Assembly: GCF_019218295.1 (NCBI RefSeq)
Contig: NZ_JAHUZF010000004.1
Coordinates: 372,001 to 436,000 of the forward strand
Source: Maritimibacter sp. DP1N21-5
GTDB taxonomy: Bacteria > Pseudomonadota > Alphaproteobacteria > Rhodobacterales > Rhodobacteraceae
Direction: 5' to 3'
Length of the DNA stretch: 64,000 nucleotides
The translations under genes were made by a program, and so were the position numbers. Below, in pieces: positions 26,791 to 35,899 of this stretch. Numbering within the stretch: the first letter of the stretch is position 1; the number at the start of each line of letters is the position of its first letter. The notes beneath the pieces are model-generated. The model was not told the origin of the DNA. It ran no database searches and saw only the letters and a list, made by a program, of their open reading frames with translations.

Positions 26791-28137
26791 ATGGCCGATA
26801 TGGACCCGAAGAAGCTCTTCATCCGCACCTACGGTTGCCAGATGAACGTCTATGACAGCGAGCGCATGGCCGAGGCCATGGGGTCGAAGGGCTATGTCGA
26901 GGTGGGAAGCCCCGAAGAAGCGGACATGATCCTGCTCAACACCTGCCACATCCGGGAAAAAGCGGCCGAGAAGGTCTATTCCGAGCTTGGCCGGTTCAAG
27001 GATCTCAAGGACGCCAAACCCGACCTCAAGATCGGCGTCGCAGGCTGCGTGGCGCAGGCCGAAGGCGAGGAGATCATGCGGCGCCAGCCCTTGGTGGATC
27101 TTGTCGTGGGGCCGCAGACCTATCACCGGCTGCCCGACATGGTGGCCGCGGTGGAGGCAGGCGAACGTCCCGTCGATACGGATTTTCCGGTCGAGGACAA
27201 GTTCGAGGTGCTGAAGAACCGGCCGCTTGCGCGGCGTGCGCCGGCAGCGTTCCTGACCGTGCAGGAAGGTTGCGACAAGTTCTGCGCCTTCTGCGTGGTG
27301 CCCTATACCCGCGGCGCCGAAGTGAGCCGCCCGCCGGAACGCATCTTGCGCGAGGCGCAGGAACTGGTCGAGCGCGGGGTGCGCGAGATAACGCTCTTGG
27401 GTCAGAATGTGAACGCCTATCATGGGCAGGGCGACGGCGGCGACTGGACGCTGGCGCGGCTGATCTGGGCCCTGAACGACATCGACGGGCTGGAGCGCAT
27501 CCGCTTCACCACCTCGCATCCCAACGACATGTCCGACGACCTGATCGCGGCGCATGGGGAATGTGCAAAGCTCATGCCCTATCTGCACCTGCCGGTGCAG
27601 TCGGGCTCGGACCGGATCCTCAAGCGGATGAACCGCAAGCATACCGCCGAGGAATATCTGCGGCTCATCGACCGCATTCGCGCGGCGCGTCCCGACATCA
27701 TGCTGTCGGGAGATTTCATCGTGGGCTTCCCCGAAGAGACCGATCAGGATTTCGAGGACACGCTTTCGCTGATCCGGGCCGTGGGCTACGGCAGCGCCTT
27801 CAGCTTCAAGTATTCCTCGCGTCCCGGCACCCCCGCCGCCGAACGGCCCCTGGTGGACGACGTCGTCGCGGACGAGCGCTTGCAGCGTCTCCAGGCGCTC
27901 CTCAACGATCAGGCTGCCGCGGCGCTCGAGGGCATGGTGGGCCGCGAGGTCGGCGTGCTCTTCGAGAAATCCGGGCGCCTTCCCGGCCAGATGGTCGGCA
28001 AGTCGGACTACCTGCATGCGGTCCATGTCTCGGCCCCGGACAGCGGGCCAAACGCAGGGGACATCGCGGTGGGCGACCTGCGGCGGGTGAGAATCACCGC
28101 CCGTGCGCCCAATTCGCTGGCCGGCGAATTGATCTGA
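26791..28137 (+). CDS. miaB: tRNA-2-methylthio-N6-isopentenyladenosine-37 synthase MiaB
   Basis: Radical-SAM methylthiotransferase of 448 residues acting on i6A37 in tRNAs that read UNN codons. The N-terminal UPF0004 domain has [19 protein letters not shown] and GCVAQAEG, whose three cysteines bind one iron-sulfur cluster. The radical-SAM cluster is [20 protein letters not shown] domain ends the protein. Three in-frame ATGs lie close together; 26791 has GGAG six bases upstream and is chosen. Confidence 0.96.
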   Translation: MADMDPKKLFIRTYGCQMNVYDSERMAEAMGSKGYVEVGSPEEADMILLNTCHIREKAAEKVYSELGRFKDLKDAKPDLKIGVAGCVAQAEGEEIMRRQPLVDLVVGPQTYHRLPDMVAAVEAGERPVDTDFPVEDKFEVLKNRPLARRAPAAFLTVQEGCDKFCAFCVVPYTRGAEVSRPPERILREAQELVERGVREITLLGQNVNAYHGQGDGGDWTLARLIWALNDIDGLERIRFTTSHPNDMSDDLIAAHGECAKLMPYLHLPVQSGSDRILKRMNRKHTAEEYLRLIDRIRAARPDIMLSGDFIVGFPEETDQDFEDTLSLIRAVGYGSAFSFKYSSRPGTPAAERPLVDDVVADERLQRLQALLNDQAAAALEGMVGREVGVLFEKSGRLPGQMVGKSDYLHAVHVSAPDSGPNAGDIAVGDLRRVRITARAPNSLAGELI

Positions 28138-28336
28138 CACCGCCACTCGCGCGGGTTTCCGAGGCGATCCGGCGAGTCCCGGGTCATTGTTCCCTCTTTG
28201 GACACCACGGTTGTGGAATGTCTGGGGTCCGACCACAAAATCGGGTCCAGCGCCATTTACATGCGGCTTTTCATCGGTTTAACCTCCGACACATAAGTCT
28301 GCGCCGTCGCCACGCGGCCATTTTGGGGGATTAGGA

Positions 28337-28924
28337 GTGAAGAACCGGGTTTTCAAACGGTTCAGGACAGTCGCGACCGCGGCCGTGCTGGGCATTGCGG
28401 CTGCGGGCGGAGTTGCCACCACGGCATCCGCTCAGAGCCAGGTCACCGTGACCGGCAAGATCAACTGGGGCCTCTGGGTCGATCCCGATGGTTGCATGCA
28501 CTGGTGGACCGACGGCGGCGTCGAAGGCTACATGGTGTCGCGCCGCGATCCCAAAACGGGGCGCCACATGTGCCTCGAGAAGAACACCTGCGCGGTGCAG
28601 AACACCGACGTGCTCTTCGCGACCGACAGCCACCAACTGACCGCGACGGGCCGCCAGTGGCTCCAGCAGTTCTTCGCCTCGGCGGGCGCCTTCGCCTATG
28701 CCGTCTATGGCCATACGGACAGCCGGGCCTCGGACGAATACAACATGCGCCTGTCGCAGAACCGCGCCAATACGGTCGCGCAGGTTGCCCGCTCGACGGG
28801 CGCCGTGGTGGACCGTGTCGTCGGCTTCGGCGAACGCCGCCCGATCGCGGCCAACGATTCGGCTGCGAATATGCAGAAGAACCGTCGCGTCGAAATCGTT
28901 TGCTACAGGTATCCGAACCCATGA
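28337..28924 (+). CDS. OmpA-family peptidoglycan-associated outer-membrane protein
   Basis: A 195-residue protein from GTG 28337, which follows TTAGGA. A signal peptide ends at about residue 32 (TTASA/QSQ). Residues 47-79 hold a cysteine-bracketed module (DGCMHWWTDGGVEGY...DPKTG...C). A C-terminal OmpA domain follows (YAVYGHTDSRASDEYNMRLS, the peptidoglycan-binding region). The module recurs in the lipoprotein encoded immediately downstream with the same C-x25-C spacing. The genes overlap by 4 bases, so the products probably work together in the envelope. Confidence 0.85.
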   Translation: MKNRVFKRFRTVATAAVLGIAAAGGVATTASAQSQVTVTGKINWGLWVDPDGCMHWWTDGGVEGYMVSRRDPKTGRHMCLEKNTCAVQNTDVLFATDSHQLTATGRQWLQQFFASAGAFAYAVYGHTDSRASDEYNMRLSQNRANTVAQVARSTGAVVDRVVGFGERRPIAANDSAANMQKNRRVEIVCYRYPNP

Positions 28925-29253
28925 TGAAGAAGACACTCGTTCTGGCCCTGCTCGCGCCCGTGACGCTCGCGGCCTGCCAATCCACTGCCTACGACGGCGG
29001 TGCGCCGAAGCTGATCGCGCGTCCCTATGACAGCTCGTTCGGCGATCCGCAGGGTCCGCGCGACGGACTTGCCGCTGTCGCGGTTCTGCCCGACGGCTGC
29101 GAAGCCTGGATCGTGGATGACGGTCTGGAAGGATACGGCGGTGACCGGTCCGACCCGAAATCGGGCCTGCCGCGCTGTTCCAACGAACTGCCGCGCGGCG
29201 CCGTGATCGGCGAATGGCGCACCTCGGACGACCTGATCGACATCCTGCCCTAA
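28921..29253 (+). CDS. Small lipoprotein sharing a module with the upstream OmpA protein
   Basis: A 110-residue protein with a lipoprotein signal peptide; the lipobox LAAC places the lipidated cysteine at residue 19. Residues 58-86 (DGCEAWIVDDGLEGY...DPKSG...C) align without gaps with residues 51-79 of the OmpA-like protein. The rest has no recognised domain. Start ATG at 28921 overlaps the OmpA stop; a second ATG follows at once. An intrinsic terminator ends this two-gene unit. Confidence 0.82.
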   Translation: MMKKTLVLALLAPVTLAACQSTAYDGGAPKLIARPYDSSFGDPQGPRDGLAAVAVLPDGCEAWIVDDGLEGYGGDRSDPKSGLPRCSNELPRGAVIGEWRTSDDLIDILP

Positions 29254-29300
29254 CCGTTGCGACGGCCAGGACGCGACAGATTCACTTTCGCCCAAAATTC

Positions 29301-29330
29301 GACCGCGCACCCCCCGGTGCGCGGTCTTTT
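29301..29330 (+). terminator. Intrinsic terminator of the OmpA-lipoprotein unit
   Basis: A perfect 11-pair stem (29301-29311 with 29316-29326) has a CCCC loop and is followed by TTTT. Confidence 0.88.
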
Positions 29331-29427
29331 CGTGAAGATTGCATGAAATTTGCGCACTATTTCTTGCGTGGGAACCGGAACGGGTCCACCATCGTTGGTA
29401 CAGGCACCCCGTGAAACGGAGATATAC

Positions 29428-30447
29428 TTGGGACTAGATGCGTTAAACCCGCCGAAACCCGAAGACATTCACGAAACCCTGCTGGAGTTTCCCGACAACC
29501 GATTGTTGATCGACTTGTGCGGGGAATTCGACCGAAACCTCGCCCAGATCGAACACCAGTTGAATGTGCATATCCTGCGCCGTGGCAACCAGCTTGCCGT
29601 GGTCGGGGATGGCGCGGCGCGGGGTCAGGCGGCAGCGGTTCTTCAATCGCTCTACCAGCGGCTTGAGAGCGGCCGGCAGATCGAGGCCGGAGACATCGAC
29701 GGAGAGATCCGTATGGGCATGTTCTTCGACGCCCCCGGCGACAGCGCCGGGCCCGAGGCACAGCTCGAGATGTTCAAGGGCGGGCGGGTCGAGATCAAGA
29801 CCCGGCGCAAGATGGTCGAGCCGCGCACCGAAGCGCAGAAGGCCTATGTCCAGAACCTGTTCAAGAACGAACTGGCCTTCGGCATCGGTCCGGCCGGGAC
29901 GGGGAAGACCTATCTCGCGGTGGCGGTCGGGGTGAACCTGTTCATCTCGGGTCATGTGGACCGGATCGTGCTGTCCCGTCCGGCGGTGGAGGCGGGCGAG
30001 CGGCTCGGCTTCCTGCCCGGCGACATGAAGGACAAGGTCGATCCCTACATGCAGCCGCTCTATGACGCGCTCAACGATTTCCTGCCGGGCAAGCAGGTCG
30101 AGAAGCTGATCGCAGAGAAGCGAATCGAGATCGCGCCGCTCGCCTTCATGCGGGGGCGGACGCTGTCCAATGCCTTCGTGGTGCTCGACGAGGCGCAGAA
30201 CGCGACGACCATGCAGATGAAGATGTTCCTCACCCGTCTGGGCGAGGGCTCGCGCATGGTGATCACCGGCGACCGGAGCCAGATCGACCTGCCGCGCGGC
30301 GTGCAGTCGGGGCTTCGGGAGGCGGAGACGCTTCTCAAGGACATCGACAAGATCTCCTTCAACTACTTCACCGCCAAGGATGTGGTGCGCCATCCGCTGG
30401 TCGCGAAGATCATCGAGGCTTACGACGCGAAAGAAGCGCAGGGCTGA
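29428..30447 (+). CDS. phoH: PhoH-family ATPase
   Basis: Cytosolic PhoH-like P-loop ATPase of about 339 residues, thought to act in RNA metabolism together with YbeY. An N-terminal KH-like part (about 20-85) is followed by Walker A GPAGTGKT with Lys about 160, then FVVLDEAQNAT (Walker B) and ITGDRSQIDLP. The TTG at 29428 is chosen as start because GGAG lies 6-7 bases upstream and no ATG exists at the right place. In other alphaproteobacteria ybeY follows directly; here a dehydrogenase gene intervenes. Confidence 0.93.
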   Translation: MGLDALNPPKPEDIHETLLEFPDNRLLIDLCGEFDRNLAQIEHQLNVHILRRGNQLAVVGDGAARGQAAAVLQSLYQRLESGRQIEAGDIDGEIRMGMFFDAPGDSAGPEAQLEMFKGGRVEIKTRRKMVEPRTEAQKAYVQNLFKNELAFGIGPAGTGKTYLAVAVGVNLFISGHVDRIVLSRPAVEAGERLGFLPGDMKDKVDPYMQPLYDALNDFLPGKQVEKLIAEKRIEIAPLAFMRGRTLSNAFVVLDEAQNATTMQMKMFLTRLGEGSRMVITGDRSQIDLPRGVQSGLREAETLLKDIDKISFNYFTAKDVVRHPLVAKIIEAYDAKEAQG

Positions 30448-30461
30448 GGTCATTTAGCGGT

Positions 30462-30493
30462 GTGGGCAGCCGGGGGCTGCCCACGCAGTTTTT
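30462..30493 (+). terminator. Intrinsic terminator of phoH
   Basis: A ten-pair stem (GTGGGCAGCC with GGCTGCCCAC) and GGG loop is followed, after GCAG, by TTTTT. Confidence 0.8.
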
Positions 30494-30494
30494 C

Positions 30495-30567
30495 CATCGG
30501 TCTTGTGCGACTGCACAAGACCGATGCCCCTGGAGGGCTTTGCCCTCCAGACCTCCCAAAGTACTTT
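30495..30567. repeat. Two further perfect hairpins and a small palindrome after the phoH terminator
   Basis: A 14-pair perfect stem occupies 30495-30508 and 30513-30526 with a GACT loop. A nine-pair perfect stem occupies 30530-30538 and 30542-30550 with a TTT loop. AAAGTACTTT follows at 30558-30567. The palindromes are packed almost end to end before the dehydrogenase gene. They may be a mobile intergenic repeat or a structured leader. Confidence 0.7.
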
Positions 30568-30574
30568 TGAAGCG

Positions 30575-31531
30575 ATGAAGAGTGAAGCTTTCGACTGGAC
30601 GCCTGCGGACATGGGCGATCTGACGGGCCAGGTGGCGATGGTCACCGGGACCACGGGGCTTTGCGTCGCGATCGTCGAAGGGCTCGCGCGGGCCGGGGCC
30701 CGGGTGATCATGTGCGGACGGTCCAAGGTGCGTGGCCGCGCGGTTCTGGACGGGATCCGGGCGCGTGTGCCGGAGGCCGACCTCGGGTTTCGAGTGGTCG
30801 ATCTTGGCGATCAGGCCAGCGTGCGCGCCTTTGCAGAAAAGGCGGTGGCCGAGATCGAGCACGTCGACATGCTGGTGCTCAACGCTGCGGTGATGGCCGA
30901 GCTAGGACGGAGCGAGACGACGGACGGTTTCGAGATGATGTTCGGCGTCAATCACCTTGGCCATTTCGCGATGGTGGCGGGGTTGATGCCGCTCCTCATG
31001 CGGTCCAGGGCGCGGGTGGTGAGCCTCTCCTCCGGCGCGCATCAGTATGGCGAGTTCGACTTCGACGACCTGATGAGCACGGGAAAGTTCAAGCCGATGG
31101 TCGCCTATGGCAAGACGAAGCTCGCCTGTCTCATGTTCGCGAAGGAGCTCGACCGGCGGTCGAAGGCGGGCGGCTGGGGGATCACCAGCGTCGCGGCGCA
31201 TCCCGGTTTTGCGCGCACGGACGGGGTGTTCACGCGGCTTGCGACGATCCCGCTGCTGGGCTGGATCGCAGGAAAGACGGTGGTGCCGCTCCTGTCGCAT
31301 GTGCCCGAGAAGGCGGCCTGGTCGATCCTCTTCGCGGCGACCTCGCCCGAGGTGCGGGGCGGTGGCAACTATGGGCCTGTCGGGTTTCGCGAGTTGTCGG
31401 GGCCGGTGGGGCCGGCGACGACAGCCGACTATGCCGAACGCGAAGACGTGGCGTCCCGACTTTGGGCGGAAAGCGCCCGTTTGACGGGCGCATCCTTTCC
31501 CCCCTTGGCGCAGACACGGGAAAGCCTGTAG
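30575..31531 (+). CDS. Short-chain dehydrogenase/reductase
   Basis: SDR-family oxidoreductase of 318 residues. The catalytic Tyr-x3-Lys is in VAYGKTKLA, and NAAVMAE fits the NNAG-type motif. The cofactor loop reads VTGTTGLCVAIV, so the usual TGxxxGIG has Leu-Cys in place of the final Ile-Gly. The retinol-dehydrogenase-like length and HQYGEFDFDDL stretch suggest a lipophilic substrate; this is inference. Start ATG at 30575. It lies between phoH and ybeY, where most relatives have no gene, and is set off by the palindromes upstream. Confidence 0.82.
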   Translation: MKSEAFDWTPADMGDLTGQVAMVTGTTGLCVAIVEGLARAGARVIMCGRSKVRGRAVLDGIRARVPEADLGFRVVDLGDQASVRAFAEKAVAEIEHVDMLVLNAAVMAELGRSETTDGFEMMFGVNHLGHFAMVAGLMPLLMRSRARVVSLSSGAHQYGEFDFDDLMSTGKFKPMVAYGKTKLACLMFAKELDRRSKAGGWGITSVAAHPGFARTDGVFTRLATIPLLGWIAGKTVVPLLSHVPEKAAWSILFAATSPEVRGGGNYGPVGFRELSGPVGPATTADYAEREDVASRLWAESARLTGASFPPLAQTRESL

Positions 31532-31540
31532 AGGCAAGGA

Positions 31541-32026
31541 ATGATCGTGGACCTCGTGATTGAAGATGACCGCTGGGCGGCCTTCGGGCTTGACGTGCTG
31601 GCCGAGCGCGCCTGTGCAGCGGTGCTGGCCGACCGGGCCTTCGAGGGCGAGATTGCGCTTCTGGCCTGTGACGATGCACGGATCGCCGAATTGAACGGGG
31701 AGTTCCGGCAGAAGGGCCGGCCGACCAACGTGCTGTCCTGGCCGAGCGAGGAACGCGGCGCGGTCGATCCCGGTGGCGCGCCCTTTCCCCCGACCGAGCA
31801 CGAGCTTGGCGATATTGCCATCGCCTTCGACACTTGCGAACGCGAGGCGGCCGAGCAGGGCAAGTCGATGGAGGACCACGTGACCCATCTTCTGGTTCAT
31901 GGCACGCTGCATCTGTTGGGTTATGACCACATCGACGACAAAGACGCGTCGTTGATGGAGGGGCTCGAAGTGGAAATACTTGGCAAACTGGGCATTGCCG
32001 ACCCATATGGGGAGGCGGAGTCCTGA
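31541..32026 (+). CDS. ybeY: Endoribonuclease YbeY
   Basis: Single-strand-specific RNase of 161 residues for 16S rRNA 3' maturation and ribosome quality control. The zinc-binding motif HGTLHLLGYDH is intact, preceded by the RQKGRPTNVLSWP segment that marks the family. It follows the dehydrogenase stop by nine bases and precedes corC by 24, so it is probably in one message with corC and lnt. Confidence 0.95.
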   Translation: MIVDLVIEDDRWAAFGLDVLAERACAAVLADRAFEGEIALLACDDARIAELNGEFRQKGRPTNVLSWPSEERGAVDPGGAPFPPTEHELGDIAIAFDTCEREAAEQGKSMEDHVTHLLVHGTLHLLGYDHIDDKDASLMEGLEVEILGKLGIADPYGEAES

Positions 32027-32050
32027 ACTCCGGCCTGATGGAAAGGATCA

Positions 32051-32956
32051 ATGGGCGAGAACGGCGAAGGGTCTTCTAACGCGGCGCAGAGCGCGCAGTC
32101 GGAAGACGACAGTCAGAGACCGGGTTTCTTCGGTCGGATCATCGGGGTGTTGAGCCCCTCGGACGCGGGCGAGACGGAACCGGATCACCCGCAGAGCGCG
32201 GGCGAGGTGCCGCGGGCGCTGCCCTTGGGAATGATGAACCTCCGGCGGATGCGGGTGCTGGACGTGGCCATTCCGAAAGCGGATGTCGTGGCCGTGTCGG
32301 TGGATACGCCGAAGGACGAGCTGGTGGAGGTTTTCCGCGAGTCGGGTCTGACGCGTCTGCCGGTGTTTCGGGGTACGCTCGACACGCCGGTGGGGCTCAT
32401 CCACCTCAAGGATTTCGCGCTGCGCTACGGGTTCAACGGGGCCGGGCCGGAGTATGACCTTGAAAGCATGGTGCGGCCGCTGATCTATGCGCCGCCCTCA
32501 ATGCCGATCGGGGTCCTCTTGCAGAAGATGCAGAGCGAGCGGATGCACATGGCGCTGGTCATTGACGAATACGGCGGGGTCGATGGTCTCGTCACGCTCG
32601 AGGACCTGGTGGAAACCGTGATCGGCGAGATCGAGGACGAGCACGACCTGGAAGAGGGCGCGCTGTGGTTGCAGGAATCGAACGGCGCCTGGCTGGTCGA
32701 GGCCAAGGCACCGCTGGAGGAATTCGAACAGGCCTCCGGGCTGAAGCTCGCGACGGTGGACAGTGACGAGGAAGAAATCGACACGCTTGGCGGTCTGGTC
32801 TTTCTCGAAGCGGGCCGGGTGCCCGCGCGTGGAGAGGTGATCGAGCATCCCACCGGGGCGGAATTCGAAGTGGTCGACGCCGACCCGCGCCGCATCAAGC
32901 GGCTGCGCGTGCGCCTGCCGGACGCGGCGGAGCGGACGGAGCGGAATGCCGACTGA
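32051..32956 (+). CDS. corC: CBS-domain protein of the CorC/HlyC family
   Basis: A 301-residue soluble protein: two CBS domains (about 70-195, including VDTPKDELVEVFRESG and EYGGVDGLVTLEDLVETVIGEI) and a C-terminal CorC_HlyC transporter-associated domain (WLVEAKAPLEEFEQ onward). It lacks the DUF21 membrane part, as in E. coli CorC (YbeX). Proposed roles are magnesium/cobalt handling and, from its neighbours, ribosome or RNA homeostasis. Its end overlaps lnt by 11 bases. Confidence 0.92.
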   Translation: MGENGEGSSNAAQSAQSEDDSQRPGFFGRIIGVLSPSDAGETEPDHPQSAGEVPRALPLGMMNLRRMRVLDVAIPKADVVAVSVDTPKDELVEVFRESGLTRLPVFRGTLDTPVGLIHLKDFALRYGFNGAGPEYDLESMVRPLIYAPPSMPIGVLLQKMQSERMHMALVIDEYGGVDGLVTLEDLVETVIGEIEDEHDLEEGALWLQESNGAWLVEAKAPLEEFEQASGLKLATVDSDEEEIDTLGGLVFLEAGRVPARGEVIEHPTGAEFEVVDADPRRIKRLRVRLPDAAERTERNAD

Positions 32957-34496
32957 CGTCGTGGGCCGACCGGGGATGCGCGATAGCCTGGCGTGGGTCC
33001 ATGCCCGCTGGCCCCGGGTCTTTGCCGTGGCGCTGTCGGGCGGGATCGTGGCCGGGCTTGGTCAGCGACCCGTCGACCTTTGGCCCTTCACGTTTGTCGG
33101 GCTCGCCGTTGGCGCGGCGCTGGTCGCCGCGGCACCTACATGGAAACGTGCGGCGCTGTCGGGCTGGGCGCTGGGCACCGGATATTTCGGCCTGACCTTC
33201 GCCTGGGTGGTGAACCCCTTCCTCGTCGAGCCCGAGGTCTATGGCTGGATGGCGCCTTTCGGGGTCTTCTTCCTTGCCGCGGGCATGGCGCTTTACTGGG
33301 GGCTCGCCGCAGGCATCGTGCAGGCGCTGCGGCCGGGCCGTTGGCTCTGGCTTGCCATGGCGGCCGCTTTCGCCTTCGCCGAGGTGCTGCGCGGCTGGCT
33401 CTTCACCGGTTTTCCCTGGGGCGGGCCGGGCATGATCTGGATCGACCTGCCCATGGCGCAATATGCGCGCTTCGGCGGGGTCTATGGGCTCAATGCGGTG
33501 AGTTTCGCGTTGGGCTTCGGCATCTGGCAGGCGATCGAGGGCCTGCAGGGGCGCATCGTCTGGGTTGGGGCGGTGTTCCTCTTCGCGCTGGGAGGCTTCT
33601 TCCTCCAGCGTCCGGCGCCCGCACCGATGGAGGCCACGGTGCGACTGGTCCAGCCAAATGCGCCGCAAGAGCTCAAATGGCACCCGGACTGGGTCGAGAC
33701 CTTCTATGACCGGTCCAAGGAATTGTCGGCGGGCGAAGGCTCGCCGGATCTCGTGATCTGGCCGGAGACGACGATCCCCGCGCTCTTGGGCCAGTCCCCC
33801 TGGTTCGAGGCAGAGGCGGCTGCATCCGCCGCGCCCGCGCCGCTCATCGCGGGCATCCAGCGGCGGGACGGCGCGAGCTACTACAATTCACTGGTGCTCT
33901 ATCGCGGCGACGAGGTCCCGCTGTGGGTCTATGACAAGCACCACCTCGTCCCCTTTGGCGAGTTCGTGCCCTTTGGCAACCTCATGGCCAAGGTCGGCAT
34001 CCACGGCCTGGCCCAGCGGGAAGGGATGGGGTTCTCGAGCGGCGTGGGCGCAGAGGTTCTGCCGTTGCCCGACGGGCTTGGCAACGTCTTGCCGCTCATC
34101 TGTTACGAGATGATCTTCCCCCGCGATATTCGCTCGGCCCCGGTGCGCCCCGACTGGATCGTTCAATCCACCAACGACGCCTGGTTCGGCACCTTCTCCG
34201 GCCCGCAGCAGCATCTGGTTCAGGCGCGGTTCCGGGCGATCGAGTTCGGGCTGCCCGTTGCGCGGGCCGCGAACACCGGGATTTCGGCTGTTATCGACGC
34301 GACCGGGGCGGTGACGGCGAGCCTCGGGCTTGGCCAGGCCGGGGTGATCGATGCGCCCATTCCGGTGGCGCTGCCCGAAACGCCCTATGCGAAATGGGCG
34401 GATTGGCCGCTCATCCTTGGCGCGATTGCAACGCTGTTCATCCTCGGGTTACGACGCCGCCGCTATGCGATTGACCCCGACTCAAGCCTTCGTTAA
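32946..34496 (+). CDS. lnt: Apolipoprotein N-acyltransferase
   Basis: Inner-membrane enzyme of 516 residues that adds the third acyl chain to lipoproteins. About six membrane helices precede a periplasmic nitrilase domain with the triad Glu about 274 (WPETTIP), Lys about 331 (YDKHHLVPFGE) and Cys about 386 (LICYEMIFP). A last helix ends the protein. The ATG at 32946 overlaps corC; the in-frame ATG 11 residues on is an alternative. Confidence 0.96.
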   Translation: MPTDVVGRPGMRDSLAWVHARWPRVFAVALSGGIVAGLGQRPVDLWPFTFVGLAVGAALVAAAPTWKRAALSGWALGTGYFGLTFAWVVNPFLVEPEVYGWMAPFGVFFLAAGMALYWGLAAGIVQALRPGRWLWLAMAAAFAFAEVLRGWLFTGFPWGGPGMIWIDLPMAQYARFGGVYGLNAVSFALGFGIWQAIEGLQGRIVWVGAVFLFALGGFFLQRPAPAPMEATVRLVQPNAPQELKWHPDWVETFYDRSKELSAGEGSPDLVIWPETTIPALLGQSPWFEAEAAASAAPAPLIAGIQRRDGASYYNSLVLYRGDEVPLWVYDKHHLVPFGEFVPFGNLMAKVGIHGLAQREGMGFSSGVGAEVLPLPDGLGNVLPLICYEMIFPRDIRSAPVRPDWIVQSTNDAWFGTFSGPQQHLVQARFRAIEFGLPVARAANTGISAVIDATGAVTASLGLGQAGVIDAPIPVALPETPYAKWADWPLILGAIATLFILGLRRRRYAIDPDSSLR

Positions 34497-34510
34497 CCCC
34501 GTCTGGACAA

Positions 34511-34557
34511 CCGCCACAACGGCTTCCTGACGTGGCGGGGATAGCATAACGGAGCAC
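34511..34557 (+). ncRNA. SAM/SAH riboswitch upstream of metK
   Basis: The stem CCGCCAC (34511-34517) pairs with GTGGCGG (34532-34538). The loop AACGGCTTCCTGAC is followed downstream by AACGGAGCA at 34549-34557. This matches, from memory, the conserved core of the SAM/SAH class described from Rhodobacterales metK leaders. The GGAG that pairs back to GCTTCC as a pseudoknot is also the ribosome-binding site, so ligand binding should hide it and stop metK translation. Confidence 0.9.
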
Positions 34558-34562
34558 TTTTC

Positions 34563-35729
34563 ATGTCACGTAGCGAATACACCTTCACCTCCGAGTCCGT
34601 CTCGGAGGGGCACCCGGACAAGGTCTGCGACCGGATTTCGGATGCGGTTCTCGACGCCTTCCTGAGCGAAGACCCCTATGCGCGGGTCGCCTGCGAAACC
34701 TTCGCCACCACCGACCGCGTGGTGATCGGCGGCGAGGTGCGCGGCCCGGCCAGCGTCATCCAGCGGGTCGAGGACATCGCGCGCGACTGCGTGCGCGACA
34801 TCGGCTATGAGCAGAAGGGTTTTCATTGGGCCAATCTGACGGTGGAGAACTACCTCCACGCGCAATCGGCCGACATCGCGCAGGGCGTCGACGCGGCGGG
34901 CCACAAGGACGAAGGCGCAGGCGATCAGGGAATCATGTTCGGCTATGCGACGGATGAGACGACCATGCTCATGCCGGCGCCGATCCTCTACGCGCACAAG
35001 ATCCTCAAGCGTCTGGCGGAGGTGCGCAAGGACGGCACCGAACCGCGGCTTGGCCCCGACGCGAAGAGCCAGCTTTCCGTGCGCTACGAAAACGGCGTGC
35101 CGAAGGAGATCACCTCGCTCGTCCTGTCCACGCAGCATATGGACGAGTCGATGACCTCGGCCGATGTGCGCGCGATGGTCGAGCCCTACATTCGTGAGGT
35201 GCTGCCGGAGGAATGGCTGTCGGACGCGACCGAGTGGCACGTGAATCCCACGGGCAAATTCGTGATCGGCGGTCCCGATGGTGACGCAGGCCTTACGGGG
35301 CGCAAGATCATCGTGGACACCTATGGCGGGGCCGCGCCCCATGGCGGCGGCGCGTTTTCCGGCAAGGACCCGACCAAGGTGGACCGCTCGGCGGCCTATG
35401 CTGCGCGGTATCTCGCGAAGAACGTGGTTGCGGCGAGGTTGGCCAAGCGCTGCACGCTGCAACTCTCCTATGCCATCGGCGTCTCGAAACCGCTGTCGAT
35501 CTATGTCGACACCCATGGCACCGGCGAAGTGGACGAGGCGCGGATCGAAAAGGCCGTGGCCGAGGTCATGAACCTCACGCCGCGTGGCATCCGCGAACAC
35601 CTCGGCATGAACAAGCCGATCTACCAGCGCACCGCGGCCTATGGCCATTTCGGACGCGAGCCCGATGCCGACGGCGGCTTCTCCTGGGAAAAGACCGACC
35701 TCGTGGACGCGCTCAAGTCCGCGGTCTGA
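34563..35729 (+). CDS. metK: S-adenosylmethionine synthetase
   Basis: Makes SAM from methionine and ATP. The 388 residues are full length, with [15 protein letters not shown], the [13 protein letters not shown] loop and [20 protein letters not shown]. It has its own leader, a SAM/SAH riboswitch ending five bases before the ATG, giving feedback control at translation. A terminator follows the stop. Confidence 0.98.
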   Translation: MSRSEYTFTSESVSEGHPDKVCDRISDAVLDAFLSEDPYARVACETFATTDRVVIGGEVRGPASVIQRVEDIARDCVRDIGYEQKGFHWANLTVENYLHAQSADIAQGVDAAGHKDEGAGDQGIMFGYATDETTMLMPAPILYAHKILKRLAEVRKDGTEPRLGPDAKSQLSVRYENGVPKEITSLVLSTQHMDESMTSADVRAMVEPYIREVLPEEWLSDATEWHVNPTGKFVIGGPDGDAGLTGRKIIVDTYGGAAPHGGGAFSGKDPTKVDRSAAYAARYLAKNVVAARLAKRCTLQLSYAIGVSKPLSIYVDTHGTGEVDEARIEKAVAEVMNLTPRGIREHLGMNKPIYQRTAAYGHFGREPDADGGFSWEKTDLVDALKSAV

Positions 35730-35756
35730 CCGTCCGCCCACATCGCAGAAAAACAA

Positions 35757-35790
35757 AGGCCCCGGCAAATGCGCGGGGCCTCTCTTCTCT
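35757..35790 (+). terminator. Intrinsic terminator of metK
   Basis: The stem AGGCCCCG (35757-35764) pairs with CGGGGCCT (35774-35781) and is followed by the pyrimidine run CTCTTCTC. Confidence 0.75.
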
Positions 35791-35899
35791 GGTCCATGAA
35801 TATCCCGGGGGTCGCCTTTGTCGCGCCATTGGTCCGAGAGACAATGGCGACGGGGCGGAGCCCCCAGAAGGTCGTGTCAGCCGGAGCCGACGCGAAACC

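Noticed and set aside
26644..28236. Upstream in-frame extension of the glycosyltransferase-like gene on the minus strand.
   Set aside because: It is antisense to miaB; the ATG at 26643 has a good ribosome-binding site and begins the conserved protein.
34497..34562. Considered whether the metK leader holds a SAM-II riboswitch.
   Set aside because: The short stem with AACGGCTTCC loop and downstream GGAGCA fits the SAM/SAH class, which is known from Rhodobacterales metK leaders.
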